Assembly: GCA_028866775.1 (NCBI GenBank)
Contig: JAGWHK010000002.1
Coordinates: forward strand, 36,264-100,263
Origin: Microcaldota archaeon
GTDB taxonomy: Archaea > Micrarchaeota > Micrarchaeia > Micrarchaeales > Micrarchaeaceae
Direction of reading: 5' to 3'
Length of the DNA: 64,000 nucleotides
Below are positions 8,757-17,659 of the stretch, in pieces; within the stretch, counting starts at the first letter, position 1, and each line of letters opens with the position of its first letter. The notes under the pieces were generated by a model, which saw only the letters and a list, made by a program, of their open reading frames with translations, was not told where the DNA came from and made no database searches. Both the position numbers and the translations under genes were made by a program.

Positions 8757-10367
8757 TCAAGCATCAGCCGGCCGAAGGATCCGCAGGCAATACTCGGTGT
8801 ATGCGGCCATTCGCGCTGTGGCCCAGGATATCAGCTTCGCATTGCCCACCTCCCTTACAAAATCTATGTCGTTCTTGTCGATTGCCTTGAACAGCGCAAT
8901 CAGGGGCGGGTAGAGCATGAGAGTGGCCAGGGCGTCCAGCGCTATTATGGCCAGGCCATCGCCTAACACGATTGCAATGGAGAGGAGCAGCAGGCCGAGC
9001 AGCAGTGAGGCCGCTACAAGCCGCGCCGGCTTGCCCAGGTGCAGCTTTATTCCAAATTCCTTCTTCAGCATCGCCAAGAAGGCCACTGTGAACAGAAGCG
9101 GACTCGCCACGAACAGGACTATCAGGGTGCCGTAGACGTTCAGCGTTGGAGTCAGTATCAGGAGCATCAGCACAATGGCCAGGCTTACCAGCAGCGTCAG
9201 CTTGGCGTAGGGCTTTACCATTCCGTAGCCAACCACAAGCGTCCCGGCGTATCTCCCTGCAACCCCGGCAACTATGCCTATCGCGATAATCGAAAAGTAG
9301 AGCGGGGCAAGGACATAGCTGGCAGAGAAGAGGAGGAATATCAGTGGCTTGGAGACGCATATAAGGTATGCCAGCAGCGGCAGCAGGAACAGCAGCGTGT
9401 AGTACAGGCTACCATTGAACAGCTTTTCAATCCTCCCCCTTAGCCTCGAGATTGACACCGCCCGCGAGAACGCCGGCAGTAGGACCGACAGGCACGCCGC
9501 AATTATCACGTCCCCGAATGATCCGAGCTTGAAGGCGGCGCCATAGTTTCCTATCACAGCTGAGCTCACGAAGAGGCCCAGGAATATGAGCCCGAAGTTC
9601 CTCGTTCCGTTGTTGGCCGCATTTGAGACGAAGATGGGTGTGCCAAAGCTCAGCACCCTTGCCAGAGAGTTGGGCTTCGGAGCCACGGGCCTGTATCTCG
9701 ACGTCACCACCAGAAGCGCAAACGACACGGCAAAGGCTGCGAGGTAGCCCAGCGCCATGCCGAAGATGGCACCGGGGATTCCGTATCCGAGCAAAACCAT
9801 TGCGATGGAAAACACAGGCTGCGTCACTGAATGCACAAGGAAGCCGGCGGAGGCCTCCCTGCTCTTCCTGAGCCCCAGCAGCACAGATGCGGTGATTATG
9901 AACAGCGCGGACGACGCCAGCACTAGCGCTGCGGCCTGTATCGGCATGGAAAGAGATGGGTCGCCGTATATGCCCTTCGCAATGTAGCCGCTCGAAACCG
10001 CCAAGCCAACGGCTATCAGCAGGGAGATAGAGAGTCCGGACAGATAAGCGCTGCTTATTATCTCGTTGGCGCTGCCGATCCTTTTGGAGGAGGCGAGATA
10101 CTTCTTCAGCGCATTCCCGACCCCGTAGTCGGTGTTCATCCCGAGCAGCGTGACAAGCGCCAGCACTATGCTGTAGAGACCGAAGTCCGAAGGCAATAGC
10201 AGCCTCGCCAGGACTATCAGAGTTACAAGCGTGCTCGCTGACCTGACTATCGATGCAGTGGTGAACGCAGCTCCGCCCTTGGCGGTCTCTACGCCAAGGC
10301 GTGATATGCTGTTGTCTCTGGAAGGATAGGCCGCCATCAAATCAGGTGCCCCGGCGGTATTTCCCAT
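8757..10367 (-). CDS. Wzx-like polysaccharide flippase (MOP superfamily)
   Basis: This polytopic protein of about 536 residues has roughly 12-14 TM helices. Its N-terminal segment (a basic, glycine-rich start leading into ASIVRSASTLVTLIVLARLL, then LLPSDFGLYS) is typical of RfbX/Wzx flippases, which move undecaprenol- or dolichol-linked oligosaccharides across the membrane. The first ATG (10367) overlaps the preceding GT9 gene by 26 nt. The ATG at 10337 would remove the overlap, and neither has a well-spaced ribosome site. Together with GT9, GT2 and FkbM genes it completes a surface-glycan export set. Confidence 0.85.
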   Translation of the reverse strand: MGNTAGAPDLMAAYPSRDNSISRLGVETAKGGAAFTTASIVRSASTLVTLIVLARLLLPSDFGLYSIVLALVTLLGMNTDYGVGNALKKYLASSKRIGSANEIISSAYLSGLSISLLIAVGLAVSSGYIAKGIYGDPSLSMPIQAAALVLASSALFIITASVLLGLRKSREASAGFLVHSVTQPVFSIAMVLLGYGIPGAIFGMALGYLAAFAVSFALLVVTSRYRPVAPKPNSLARVLSFGTPIFVSNAANNGTRNFGLIFLGLFVSSAVIGNYGAAFKLGSFGDVIIAACLSVLLPAFSRAVSISRLRGRIEKLFNGSLYYTLLFLLPLLAYLICVSKPLIFLLFSASYVLAPLYFSIIAIGIVAGVAGRYAGTLVVGYGMVKPYAKLTLLVSLAIVLMLLILTPTLNVYGTLIVLFVASPLLFTVAFLAMLKKEFGIKLHLGKPARLVAASLLLGLLLLSIAIVLGDGLAIIALDALATLMLYPPLIALFKAIDKNDIDFVREVGNAKLISWATARMAAYTEYCLRILRPADA

Positions 10368-11409
10368 CTCCCCTGACCGCTGCCAGGACGTCGGCCACGG
10401 TTATCAGATTCATTGATTGCGCAGCCTCAGCGGCAATTGCATGCTCGCCATGCCGGAACGGCCTGACCTGCTTGGGCCTCATGCAGACAACCACTTTGTT
10501 ATCGGTGTATGGAGAAGTGTTGGCTTCTGAAGTCGGCCCGAATATCGAGACTACCCTTGTCCCGACGGCCGCTGCAAGGTGCCCGATTACGCTGTCATTG
10601 GACACCACGAGGTCACCCCTCTGTATCACCGCCGCGACCTTCTCTATGCTGGAGGATAGGTCGAATATCTCCTTTCCGCGTGCCAGCCCTGAGCCAGCGA
10701 TCACGCTGGCCCTTAGGCTCTCTTCTTCAGGACCGCCAACCAGTATCACTTTATAGCCCAGCCTGTACAACCCCTTGCAGAGGCTTGAGAATCTTTCGGC
10801 AGGCCAGCGCTTTAGCACGAAGTTCTTGGTTGTGCCCGACCCAGGATGCACAATGGCAGCTTTCCTTATGCCATTATCCGAGAAAAGCCTTGCCGCAAAG
10901 GCGGCCGCGCCCTTTGGTATTTCGAAAACCATTTTTGGATTCTTCAGATGTCTCCTCAGGCCGAGTAACTTTATGGCCATCATGTTGTTATCTACCACAT
11001 GGATGCTCTGCCTCTCCCTTATCAGGGCTGTGAAGAACGCCCTGCAGGCCAGCCTTCCGAACGCAGAGGCATCGTAGGTAAACCCGACTCTTCTCTTCGC
11101 ATGTACCAGGTAGCTCACGAACCAGTAGCCCCACACGGCTTGCGGGTAAGTAGTTATGGAGAGGTCATACCTGCGTGCCCTGAGGTCCGCCAGCCGCCAG
11201 AGCGTATTCCAGACCCCGTACCTGCGCAGGTCGCGGTATATCACCCTGTCTATGTCCGGGTCGCATGATGCGATCCCGGAGCTTATCCTGCCCTGCATGA
11301 CTAAGCAATCAATCTTCGCCTTTGGAAACGAGAGCCTGAGCTCCCTTATCATCGGAGTGGACATGAGGAAATCGCCCGCCCCAGACAGCGCGATGATCAG
11401 TATTTTCAT
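10342..11409 (-). CDS. Family 9 glycosyltransferase (heptosyltransferase-like)
   Basis: Residues 1-20 (MKILIIALSGAGDFLMSTP) match the start of ADP-heptose:LPS heptosyltransferases. The C-terminal half has the sugar-nucleotide site (HPGSGTTKNF) and NDSVIGHLAAAVGT followed by FGPT, all family hallmarks. GT9 enzymes transfer heptose or related sugars from nucleotide donors. Archaea lack classical LPS, so this one probably works on a different surface glycan, and the gene may have come from bacteria (inference). The ATG at 11409 was preferred to a GTG at 11418 because the conserved start is MKI; both lie below a TATA box shared with the divergent sulfatase gene. Confidence 0.88.
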   Translation of the reverse strand: MKILIIALSGAGDFLMSTPMIRELRLSFPKAKIDCLVMQGRISSGIASCDPDIDRVIYRDLRRYGVWNTLWRLADLRARRYDLSITTYPQAVWGYWFVSYLVHAKRRVGFTYDASAFGRLACRAFFTALIRERQSIHVVDNNMMAIKLLGLRRHLKNPKMVFEIPKGAAAFAARLFSDNGIRKAAIVHPGSGTTKNFVLKRWPAERFSSLCKGLYRLGYKVILVGGPEEESLRASVIAGSGLARGKEIFDLSSSIEKVAAVIQRGDLVVSNDSVIGHLAAAVGTRVVSIFGPTSEANTSPYTDNKVVVCMRPKQVRPFRHGEHAIAAEAAQSMNLITVADVLAAVRGDGKYRRGT

Positions 11410-11424
11410 CCCTAACACATCCTG

Positions 11425-11453
11425 TTATAAGCTTAGCTTTAAGTATTATATAG
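11425..11453. promoter_or_regulatory. Bidirectional promoter region between GT9 and sulfatase genes
   Basis: The block TATTATATA at 11444-11452 reads as a TATA box on both strands. Its centre is 26 bp from the sulfatase ATG on the plus strand and 30-39 bp from the GT9 starts on the minus strand. A second TTATAA at 11425-11430 also faces the GT9 gene. One shared TATA would make the two genes compete or be co-regulated. Confidence 0.5.
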
Positions 11454-11473
11454 AAGATTCTTATGGGTTGTTC

Positions 11474-12817
11474 ATGGAGGGGCCTAACGTAGTTATCATA
11501 GTCTGCGACACGCTAAGGAAGGATGTGCTGGGTGTGTATGGGGGGCCTGCTAAGACCCCGAACCTTTCAAGGTTGGCCAAGGACTCCATGGTCTACGAGA
11601 ACTGCATTGCGCCCTCGCCCTGGACGTTTCCGTCCCACGTCAGCATCTTCACTGGCATGTATCCAGGGGAGCACGGAGTCCATGAGGACAGGGACGTGAA
11701 GATAGGCGGCTGCATAAAGCTCAATGAAAAGCTGGCTACTCCGCTGCTGCAGGAGCAGCTTAGGTCCAGGGGCTATGCCACGGTTGGGATATCAAACAAC
11801 GTGATGGTCTCCCGGTTCACTCATTTTGACAGGGGATTTGACTTCTTCGCGAACATAGACGTTGATCCATGGATGGCCAGCAAGGAGGTCGCCATCCTCA
11901 GGAAGTACGGGCCCACCATCCCCATCATATTGGGGAGGCTGCTCAAGGAGGGGAAGGCGGGGGATATACCGCACTACTTCAGGGAATGGATGAGGATAAG
12001 GGCAGAGGCTAAGGCCAGGGACTTCCCTCTCGACAAGGGATCCGGGGAGACGAACAGGCTGCTTTTCAACAGCAAGCTGCAGCGTCGCCTTTTCCTTTTC
12101 ATAAACCTTCTGGAACCGCACGAGCCGTACAGGAACGAGAACAGGAAGGAGAGGTGGGACCACTACGCCGAAGTGAGGGGAATAGGGGCCCGTTCGCTTG
12201 AAAGGCTGTGGGGGAGCTATGTCGAGGAGGCGGAATACCTCGACGGCAGGATAGGCGAGCTTATCGAGATGCTGAAGGGGCGCGGCCTGTACGACGACTC
12301 GCTTATAATAGTGACCTCTGACCACGGCCAGGCATTCAACGAGCACGGCTTCCTTTACCACAGCATATATCTCTACGACGAGGTCGTGAGGGTGCCGCTG
12401 ATAATAAAGTATCCGAGAGGCAGGCGGTTCAGGAAGAGGAAGGGTTACCAGTCGCTCGTGGACCTGCCCAGGCTCGTGATGGATGTGGTAGGCGGAGGTG
12501 ACGACTCTGCCATAACCTCTGAGGTTGCGTTCTCCGAATCCTTCGGAGACATACACACCGCGGAATTCATGCCGGAGAACTACAAGTCGAGGGCGGGAAG
12601 GCTTGCGAGGATTTACGAAAAGCACCGCAAGGCCGTTTACAAGGGGCGTTTCAAGCTTAGCGTCAACGGAACTGACGGCGCGGTGGAGGAGTTCCTGAAG
12701 GACGGCAAGCCTTCGGACAGCTCTGTCCATATGAAGGAGTTTTCAGACCTCTGCAGGGAGCTAAGGGATTTCGCTCCAGATCCGGGATTCAAGATTCCGG
12801 AGATTGATGGAAGATGA
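11474..12817 (+). CDS. Sulfatase/alkaline-phosphatase-fold hydrolase or phosphoglycerol transferase
   Basis: The 447-residue protein shows the sulfatase fold: a metal-binding Asp12 (VCDTLRKD), the nucleophile segment WTFPSH at residues 50-55, and a C-terminal SDHG with Asp283-His284. The usual Cys/Ser of the CxPSR sulfatase signature is Thr51 and the Arg is His55, as in many archaeal relatives and in Thr-nucleophile phospho-transferases. True sulfate hydrolysis through formylglycine is therefore unlikely. The start at ATG 11474 lies 26 bp after a TATA box, giving a leaderless mRNA; longer upstream readings cross that promoter. It overlaps the next gene by 11 nt. A role in modifying surface glycans is inferred. 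Confidence 0.82.
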   Translation: MEGPNVVIIVCDTLRKDVLGVYGGPAKTPNLSRLAKDSMVYENCIAPSPWTFPSHVSIFTGMYPGEHGVHEDRDVKIGGCIKLNEKLATPLLQEQLRSRGYATVGISNNVMVSRFTHFDRGFDFFANIDVDPWMASKEVAILRKYGPTIPIILGRLLKEGKAGDIPHYFREWMRIRAEAKARDFPLDKGSGETNRLLFNSKLQRRLFLFINLLEPHEPYRNENRKERWDHYAEVRGIGARSLERLWGSYVEEAEYLDGRIGELIEMLKGRGLYDDSLIIVTSDHGQAFNEHGFLYHSIYLYDEVVRVPLIIKYPRGRRFRKRKGYQSLVDLPRLVMDVVGGGDDSAITSEVAFSESFGDIHTAEFMPENYKSRAGRLARIYEKHRKAVYKGRFKLSVNGTDGAVEEFLKDGKPSDSSVHMKEFSDLCRELRDFAPDPGFKIPEIDGR

Positions 12818-14690
12818 TCCAATGAAAGGCGACGCTGGGAACAGTTGCATATTATACCTCGCGGCATCGGCCTTCCTGATCATAGTGCAGGTCATCTCGT
12901 TCATGGATTTCGGGATAATATTCACCGGAGTTGCAGCACTTTCGGCCGTCTCTGTCATCATATTCATGGTCCAGTGCCTGCTGTTCGACCGCTCTGATGG
13001 AGGCAGAACAGTGCAGCTGTTGCTCACGGCAGCGGTCGGGGCGCTCACTCTAATTGAGATCCTGGTCCTGTACTTCATGGGATACATGCCATTGCAGTAT
13101 GTACCTGTACTCCGGAACATCGCGATGTATTCCTTCCTGACCGCCGCGTGCCTGGTGCCGATGACCGTGGGGTTCATGATCCTGCTTCGGTTCAGGAAGA
13201 GGGGGCTGAAGATCTTGGGTGCAATCCTGGTGGGCTTCGCGGTATTCGCCATCGCGCTCTTCTTCCTCAGTGGTAGCTTTATGAAGGTCGGGGTGAATGA
13301 TGCAGCCTTCACAACTTATTACGCTGACAGGGCGTTGTTGAGCGGACACGACCCGTATTCCGGCTCCTTGAACGCCGGGCTCTATACGGCCCTGGAGAAC
13401 CGCACTATAAATTCGGTGACGTTTAGTACCGATGGCAAGATAGGGGGCAGGACAGTTGCATACCCGCCGCTTTATCTTCTGCTCGTCGCCCCTTTCGCAG
13501 CTGCCTCCGGCACATTGGAGGGCTTTTCAGTGGCATTGCTCTATCAGGAGGTTGCATTCGCTTTGGTCCTGCTGGCTGTGGTGGGTTACCTGGGGGCCAG
13601 GAGCGGTTCCAAAAGAAATGCGATCATAGCCCTCTGCCTCATACTGCCATTCATCTTCTTCACGCTCATATCATTTGTTGACATGGTGATGATAGCGGCC
13701 CTCTTGGTCGCCTTCTTCTTTCCGGATAGGTGGTACTTCGGCGCGGCCCTCGCCGTTGCCGCATCGATGCAGCAATTGGCCTGGATGCCGGTGATACTTC
13801 TGCTTGTCTACGATTTTGCGAGGTCCAAGCCCCGCAAGGTGGCTCGTGACATCGCGATCTTTGGTATCGCCACGCTTGCAATAAATATCTATCCCATCGT
13901 TGCGGATGGACGTAGCTACGTCAGCACGCTGCTTGGAAACATAGGCAGCGGCAGCGTCCTGCCTACCTCGCTCTCGCCGATCGGAACGCTATTGATAAGG
14001 TATCTTGATATCCCGCTCCCATATTTCCACTACCTCTTTTACATCGGGGTTGGAGCCTCGCTTGTACTGTTCCTCGTTCTGGGTAGAAGGAGAAACTTTG
14101 CAATCCTGTCGCTGGTTCCGTTCCTTCTCCTCGATTTCGGAAGGATAGAGTATTACGCAGTTTTCATCATCACTGCGGTGGTCGTGGCAGCCCTCGAGGT
14201 GCCCAGCAAGAGATCCAAAGAGTCGCCAGCGCTTGATGGAAGGATTGCATGCCTAGCGATCGTGGTGCTCGGGCTTGCGGCAATCTTTGTGATCGCGCTC
14301 GGACATGCGAGGTACTCAAGTTCCTTCGGGGTAACGGTGAGTGGCGCATCTGCAACTCAGGACGGAAACCTGAGCTATTCAGGCAACTTCAGCAGCGGGA
14401 ACTTCGCCGGTCCCCTCAGGGTCCTTCTATACACGTTCTCAGGGAACGGGACCCTGACAGGTGTCTCCCTGACCAATTATACGATAGGGATCTACGGCCC
14501 GGGCGGCGCTGAGGTCAAGATGGTCAGCGGCCCTGGAATCCCAGACAACAAGGTAGCGGTAGCCCGCTCCGGGCCTGCACGCCTCACGATTAGCCAGTAC
14601 AACGATACAGGAATATACGCAGAATGCGTGATTTACAGCATAACAGACTTCTACATATGCCCCCCTTCTAGGGTTGGGCAGAACAGATAA
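12807..14690 (+). CDS. GT-C type polytopic membrane glycosyltransferase-like protein (GT87-like)
   Basis: The protein has about 627 residues. Four N-terminal TM helices precede a loop with Asn164-Asp165 (VNDAAFTTYYADR) and HDPYSG, resembling the acidic first loop of GT-C enzymes. The segment AYPPLYLLLVAPF is typical of GT87/DUF2029 mannosyltransferase-like proteins. Some eight more TM helices follow, then a C-terminal extracytoplasmic domain of about 110 residues rich in Gly, Ser and Asn. It starts inside the end of the sulfatase gene (ATG 12807 after GGAG), so it is translationally coupled to it; ATG 12822 is an alternative. It probably uses a polyprenyl-linked sugar donor. Confidence 0.7.
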   Translation: MEDDPMKGDAGNSCILYLAASAFLIIVQVISFMDFGIIFTGVAALSAVSVIIFMVQCLLFDRSDGGRTVQLLLTAAVGALTLIEILVLYFMGYMPLQYVPVLRNIAMYSFLTAACLVPMTVGFMILLRFRKRGLKILGAILVGFAVFAIALFFLSGSFMKVGVNDAAFTTYYADRALLSGHDPYSGSLNAGLYTALENRTINSVTFSTDGKIGGRTVAYPPLYLLLVAPFAAASGTLEGFSVALLYQEVAFALVLLAVVGYLGARSGSKRNAIIALCLILPFIFFTLISFVDMVMIAALLVAFFFPDRWYFGAALAVAASMQQLAWMPVILLLVYDFARSKPRKVARDIAIFGIATLAINIYPIVADGRSYVSTLLGNIGSGSVLPTSLSPIGTLLIRYLDIPLPYFHYLFYIGVGASLVLFLVLGRRRNFAILSLVPFLLLDFGRIEYYAVFIITAVVVAALEVPSKRSKESPALDGRIACLAIVVLGLAAIFVIALGHARYSSSFGVTVSGASATQDGNLSYSGNFSSGNFAGPLRVLLYTFSGNGTLTGVSLTNYTIGIYGPGGAEVKMVSGPGIPDNKVAVARSGPARLTISQYNDTGIYAECVIYSITDFYICPPSRVGQNR

Positions 14691-14693
14691 CTA

Positions 14694-14703
14694 TTTATAT
14701 ATA
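14694..14703 (+). promoter_or_regulatory. TATA box of the VirB2-like pilin gene
   Basis: TTTATATATA at 14694-14703 begins 4 bp after the stop of the previous gene, with its centre 30 bp before the ATG at 14728. It predicts a separate, strong, nearly leaderless transcript for the pilin-like gene. Confidence 0.7.
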
Positions 14704-14727
14704 TTTGATGTAGGTATTTTCATAAAA

Positions 14728-15180
14728 ATGTGTGATTCGATGGGAAAAAACCCCTTCCACAGAGTTGGATACGGAGATGCAGCAGGTATGCTGCTGGTGG
14801 CGCTTAGCGTCATTCTTGGAATGACACTCGTAACACCGGCACAAAATAGCGCCGCGAGTTCGGCGGTCCTTCAGGTAATATGCAGCATATTCAACACGAT
14901 AAAAACCGTGATATTCGTCATCGGTCTTGCACTGATGATACTAGGAGGCGCAATATATGCGGGTGCTAACTTGATGCCCAGCCAGTCAAGGGGTTCATTC
15001 CAGGGATATGGAATGGCCATGATTATTGGTGGGGTTATCGGAGTTGCAATCGCTGTTGCGGCACCGTTCATCCTGAACACGGTAGTCAAGGTCTCTGGAG
15101 CTTCCGGGCAGGTAATATCCGGTAGCAGCGCAACTCTGGCTGCACAGAGCGCAGCACAGGTCTGTGCTGGCTTGGCTTGA
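14728..15180 (+). CDS. VirB2/TrbC-like small pilin candidate
   Basis: The 150-residue protein has a short basic N-terminus, a signal-like hydrophobic stretch (residues 19-36), then two long TM helices (about 50-78 and 95-117) joined by a short polar loop (NLMPSQSRGSFQGYG), and a Ser/Ala-rich tail. That two-helix hairpin after a signal is the layout of VirB2/TrbC and CedA1-type pilins of type IV secretion systems. Cys52 and Cys146 could form a disulfide. It has its own TATA box and a strong terminator, as expected for an abundant subunit. It lies upstream of six VirB6/CedA-like genes and a VirB4-type ATPase gene, which supports the reading. Another small membrane protein family is possible. 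Confidence 0.65.
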   Translation: MCDSMGKNPFHRVGYGDAAGMLLVALSVILGMTLVTPAQNSAASSAVLQVICSIFNTIKTVIFVIGLALMILGGAIYAGANLMPSQSRGSFQGYGMAMIIGGVIGVAIAVAAPFILNTVVKVSGASGQVISGSSATLAAQSAAQVCAGLA

Positions 15181-15190
15181 TGAATGGAAT

Positions 15191-15240
15191 GGGGTGGTAA
15201 ACCCACCCTCTTTTATTTCTTCTCTTCCTTTTATTTTCCT
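15191..15240 (+). terminator. Hairpin plus pyrimidine-rich terminator after the pilin gene
   Basis: A GGGTGG/CCACCC stem (15192-15197 with 15203-15208, loop of 5) starts 11 nt after the stop codon. It is followed by some 30 nt of almost pure T/C with several TTTT runs. This fits archaeal U-tract termination and isolates the pilin transcript. Confidence 0.75.
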
Positions 15241-15258
15241 GATTAATCAGATGGTAGT

Positions 15259-15993
15259 ATGCCAGCCAATGTAATAAGCCGAACCTGGAGTTCTTACCTG
15301 TCAAACCTGCAGTTAGTCATCCTATCTGCCATCGCCCTGGTGATAGCCTTCCTGGTTCCGGTCTTCGCGTCACTACCTACCTACAACGACCTTGGCGGGG
15401 TGTTCCTTAGGACATCGAGCATATACCTGAACCTCAACATATTCAACAGCGCGGTCATCATAATATCCTTCCTCTTCTCTCTTGTCTTCATCAGCTTTGC
15501 CCTGGTCATGATGAACGTGATAGCAAAGCACAGCAGGACCAGAACCAAGGTCAAGACAGAGGTGATAAGGAGCCTGGAGCGCTTTACAGGCATGGTGTTC
15601 GCGGCGCTGCTTATATACTCCATACTCGTCTTCGCGGCTAACATGCTTAGCTATGGTACTGGTTACTCGGCTCCGATAACTGCTGTGGTCGCCCTGGTGC
15701 TCACTCCGCTCGTGTTCTACGCTCCCGCCTCAATCGTGATAGACGAGAAGGGATTGGTGAGGGCGATGCGCGCGAGCATGGCATTCTTCTTCAAGAAGTT
15801 CGATTATTTCCTTCTCTGGATTGTTGTGGCGGTTATATTGTTCACTGTACTCGACTTCGTGTTCATACATGCGCTTGGCACAGTCCCATCAAGATACGCG
15901 ATGCTGATCATCAGCTCCATATTCGTGCTCCCATTCCTAATGCTGATGCAGGGGGAGATGTACCTGAACAGGTTTGGCCTGCTCAAGGTCTGA
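15259..15993 (+). CDS. Six-TM membrane protein of unknown function
   Basis: The 244-residue protein is almost entirely membrane-embedded with about six TM helices: two at residues 17-38 and 60-85, a short basic cytoplasmic stretch (KHSRTRTKVKTE), then four more. The segment VIDEKGLVRAMRASMAFF before helix 5 resembles DUF-type glycerophosphodiester-phosphodiesterase membrane domains and YciC-like proteins, where a similar sequence precedes the last helices. No catalytic motif is visible. It sits between the pilin gene and a DUF2079 gene and could belong to either the secretion locus or the glycan region. I do not assign a function. Confidence 0.6.
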   Translation: MPANVISRTWSSYLSNLQLVILSAIALVIAFLVPVFASLPTYNDLGGVFLRTSSIYLNLNIFNSAVIIISFLFSLVFISFALVMMNVIAKHSRTRTKVKTEVIRSLERFTGMVFAALLIYSILVFAANMLSYGTGYSAPITAVVALVLTPLVFYAPASIVIDEKGLVRAMRASMAFFFKKFDYFLLWIVVAVILFTVLDFVFIHALGTVPSRYAMLIISSIFVLPFLMLMQGEMYLNRFGLLKV

Positions 15994-16078
15994 ACGGTCC
16001 GATTAGAGAACGCACCGATCCTGCCTCCGGCACAAGCATGCTTAAAGAGTTTCGTAAACAAGTTTCGGTGGAGGATGC

Positions 16079-17629
16079 ATGCCGCCTGCTGGGAAAAATG
16101 ATAGGATATTCCTGATCGTTGCGATTGCGCTTGTCGCGGCGAGCATGGCATACTGGTTTGCCTTCTCCATAAACGAGTATTACACGTTCCATACCTACAT
16201 CGATCTCGCCCATTTCTCCTACGATATGTATTACCACGTGACCTATCCATCAGTCGTGCATGGCCTGCAGTACCTTTCCTTCGGCCAGCACCTCGCCCCG
16301 GACCAGCTTCTGGTACTTCCGGTCTTCTACCTGTACCAGTCTGGGCTCACCCTTCTGCTAATCCAGGCCGCGGTCCTTTCACTGACGGGGCTGCTCGTTT
16401 TCTTCGTTGCAAGGAAACTTGTCGGAAGTGGCCCGGTCGCACTTTTGCTGTGCATCGCATATCTTGTCAGCCCAGGCATGCACGGCATGCTCTTCTACGA
16501 CTATCATGCGGAATTCATCATCATACCTGTTGTACTGCTGACCTTCTATTCAATCATGGAAGGTAGGCGCTTGCTCTTTCTCGTCTCGCTGCTACTGCTT
16601 TTGGGCAGCATAGAGGCCGCAGCGTTCGTGGCCTTTGCGCTTGGCATGGGAATACTGTTATACGAGTCAATATATGAGGCCGGTAAAACGTCTGCGGAAA
16701 GGAGGCAGCGCATGATCCTCGCGGCCGTTGCCGTGGCTGCTTCGCTTGCGGCCGGTGCGGCGTACATGTATGCGACCTCCCTGCTGTCTGCCGCATATGC
16801 GGGTGGCGCTTATCATGGCCTTCCGCCGCAGCTGGAACTTCGCAACTTCGCATCACAGGAAATCCCTGGCGCGGGTTCGCTTGGCGGAGCACGGGCAGAT
16901 CACAGCCCGGTGGCGCTTCCGTATGCTGTATACGGTCTTGCCGTGGTGTTCGTCGGGTTTGGCATAAGCGCATTCCTCATCCCCGAGGTGACCCTGATGC
17001 TCACCCTCCCATGGCTCTTCGAGGGCTTTGTCGCGGGCGACGGGGCGTTTTTCCTGATCTGGTACCAGTATTTCGGCTTTGTGCTTGGCGGGATGATCGT
17101 TGCGGTCGTGCTTTCCTTCATGGCGATCAGGAACGGAACCTCGAGGTTTGGTGTACTTGTGAGGAGGGACCTGGGATGGGAGCCAACCAGGAGACGCCTC
17201 TTCCAGGCTGCGGTATTCTCTATCATCTTGATAGAGCTGCTGGCTCCGATATTCATAATAGACAACCCCAATCTTAATCTAGCCCAGAGTTTCCTCTTCC
17301 AGACCCCCGCAGGCCAGGAGGCGCAGATAAGGCAGCTCTATTCAGTGATGAAGTTGATACCGCAAAATGCTAGCGTGGCCGCCCCGATTTTCGCAACCTC
17401 GCAGCTGGCCTCAAGGAGAGAGGTCATCCCGATAGCGTATGTGGGGCAATCGCTCTGGTTCACCCCGCAGTACCTGCTGGTGGATCTAAACAGCAGCTTG
17501 GGAGCTCCTCCGGCAATCATGGACCAGGTCGCCTTCGACGATGGGGTTATGGGTTTGGGCAGCTACAGGCTCCTTGCTGTGAATGGGTCAGCTGAGCTCT
17601 ACAAGCTGTCGGTCAACCAGTCGGGATAG
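16079..17629 (+). CDS. DUF2079 polytopic membrane protein
   Basis: The 516-residue protein has about ten TM helices. The first loop carries IDLAHFSYDMYYHV and then FGQHLAPDQLLVLPVFYL, which match the conserved N-terminal part of DUF2079, a GT-C-like family of archaeal and bacterial membrane proteins. A lumen-side C-terminal domain of about 110 residues includes repair-type Asn-rich stretches. The start is the ATG at 16079 behind GGAGG, 4 nt away; a TATA-like GCTTAAAG lies near 16040. A sugar-transfer role is likely from fold similarity but not shown. Confidence 0.7.
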   Translation: MPPAGKNDRIFLIVAIALVAASMAYWFAFSINEYYTFHTYIDLAHFSYDMYYHVTYPSVVHGLQYLSFGQHLAPDQLLVLPVFYLYQSGLTLLLIQAAVLSLTGLLVFFVARKLVGSGPVALLLCIAYLVSPGMHGMLFYDYHAEFIIIPVVLLTFYSIMEGRRLLFLVSLLLLLGSIEAAAFVAFALGMGILLYESIYEAGKTSAERRQRMILAAVAVAASLAAGAAYMYATSLLSAAYAGGAYHGLPPQLELRNFASQEIPGAGSLGGARADHSPVALPYAVYGLAVVFVGFGISAFLIPEVTLMLTLPWLFEGFVAGDGAFFLIWYQYFGFVLGGMIVAVVLSFMAIRNGTSRFGVLVRRDLGWEPTRRRLFQAAVFSIILIELLAPIFIIDNPNLNLAQSFLFQTPAGQEAQIRQLYSVMKLIPQNASVAAPIFATSQLASRREVIPIAYVGQSLWFTPQYLLVDLNSSLGAPPAIMDQVAFDDGVMGLGSYRLLAVNGSAELYKLSVNQSG

Positions 17630-17637
17630 TTTAAATA
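17630..17637 (+). promoter_or_regulatory. TATA box driving the six-gene VirB6/CedA-like cluster
   Basis: TTTAAATA at 17630-17637 overlaps the stop region of the DUF2079 gene and lies 26 bp before the ATG at 17660, predicting a leaderless start for the first of six co-directional membrane-protein genes. Confidence 0.6.
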
Positions 17638-17659
17638 CCTTAGTTGCCATCAATTTTCT

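Noticed and set aside
11156-11473. N-terminal extension of the sulfatase-fold gene
   Set aside because: It lies inside the GT9 gene on the other strand and across the shared TATA box; the sulfatase fold starts right at ATG 11474.
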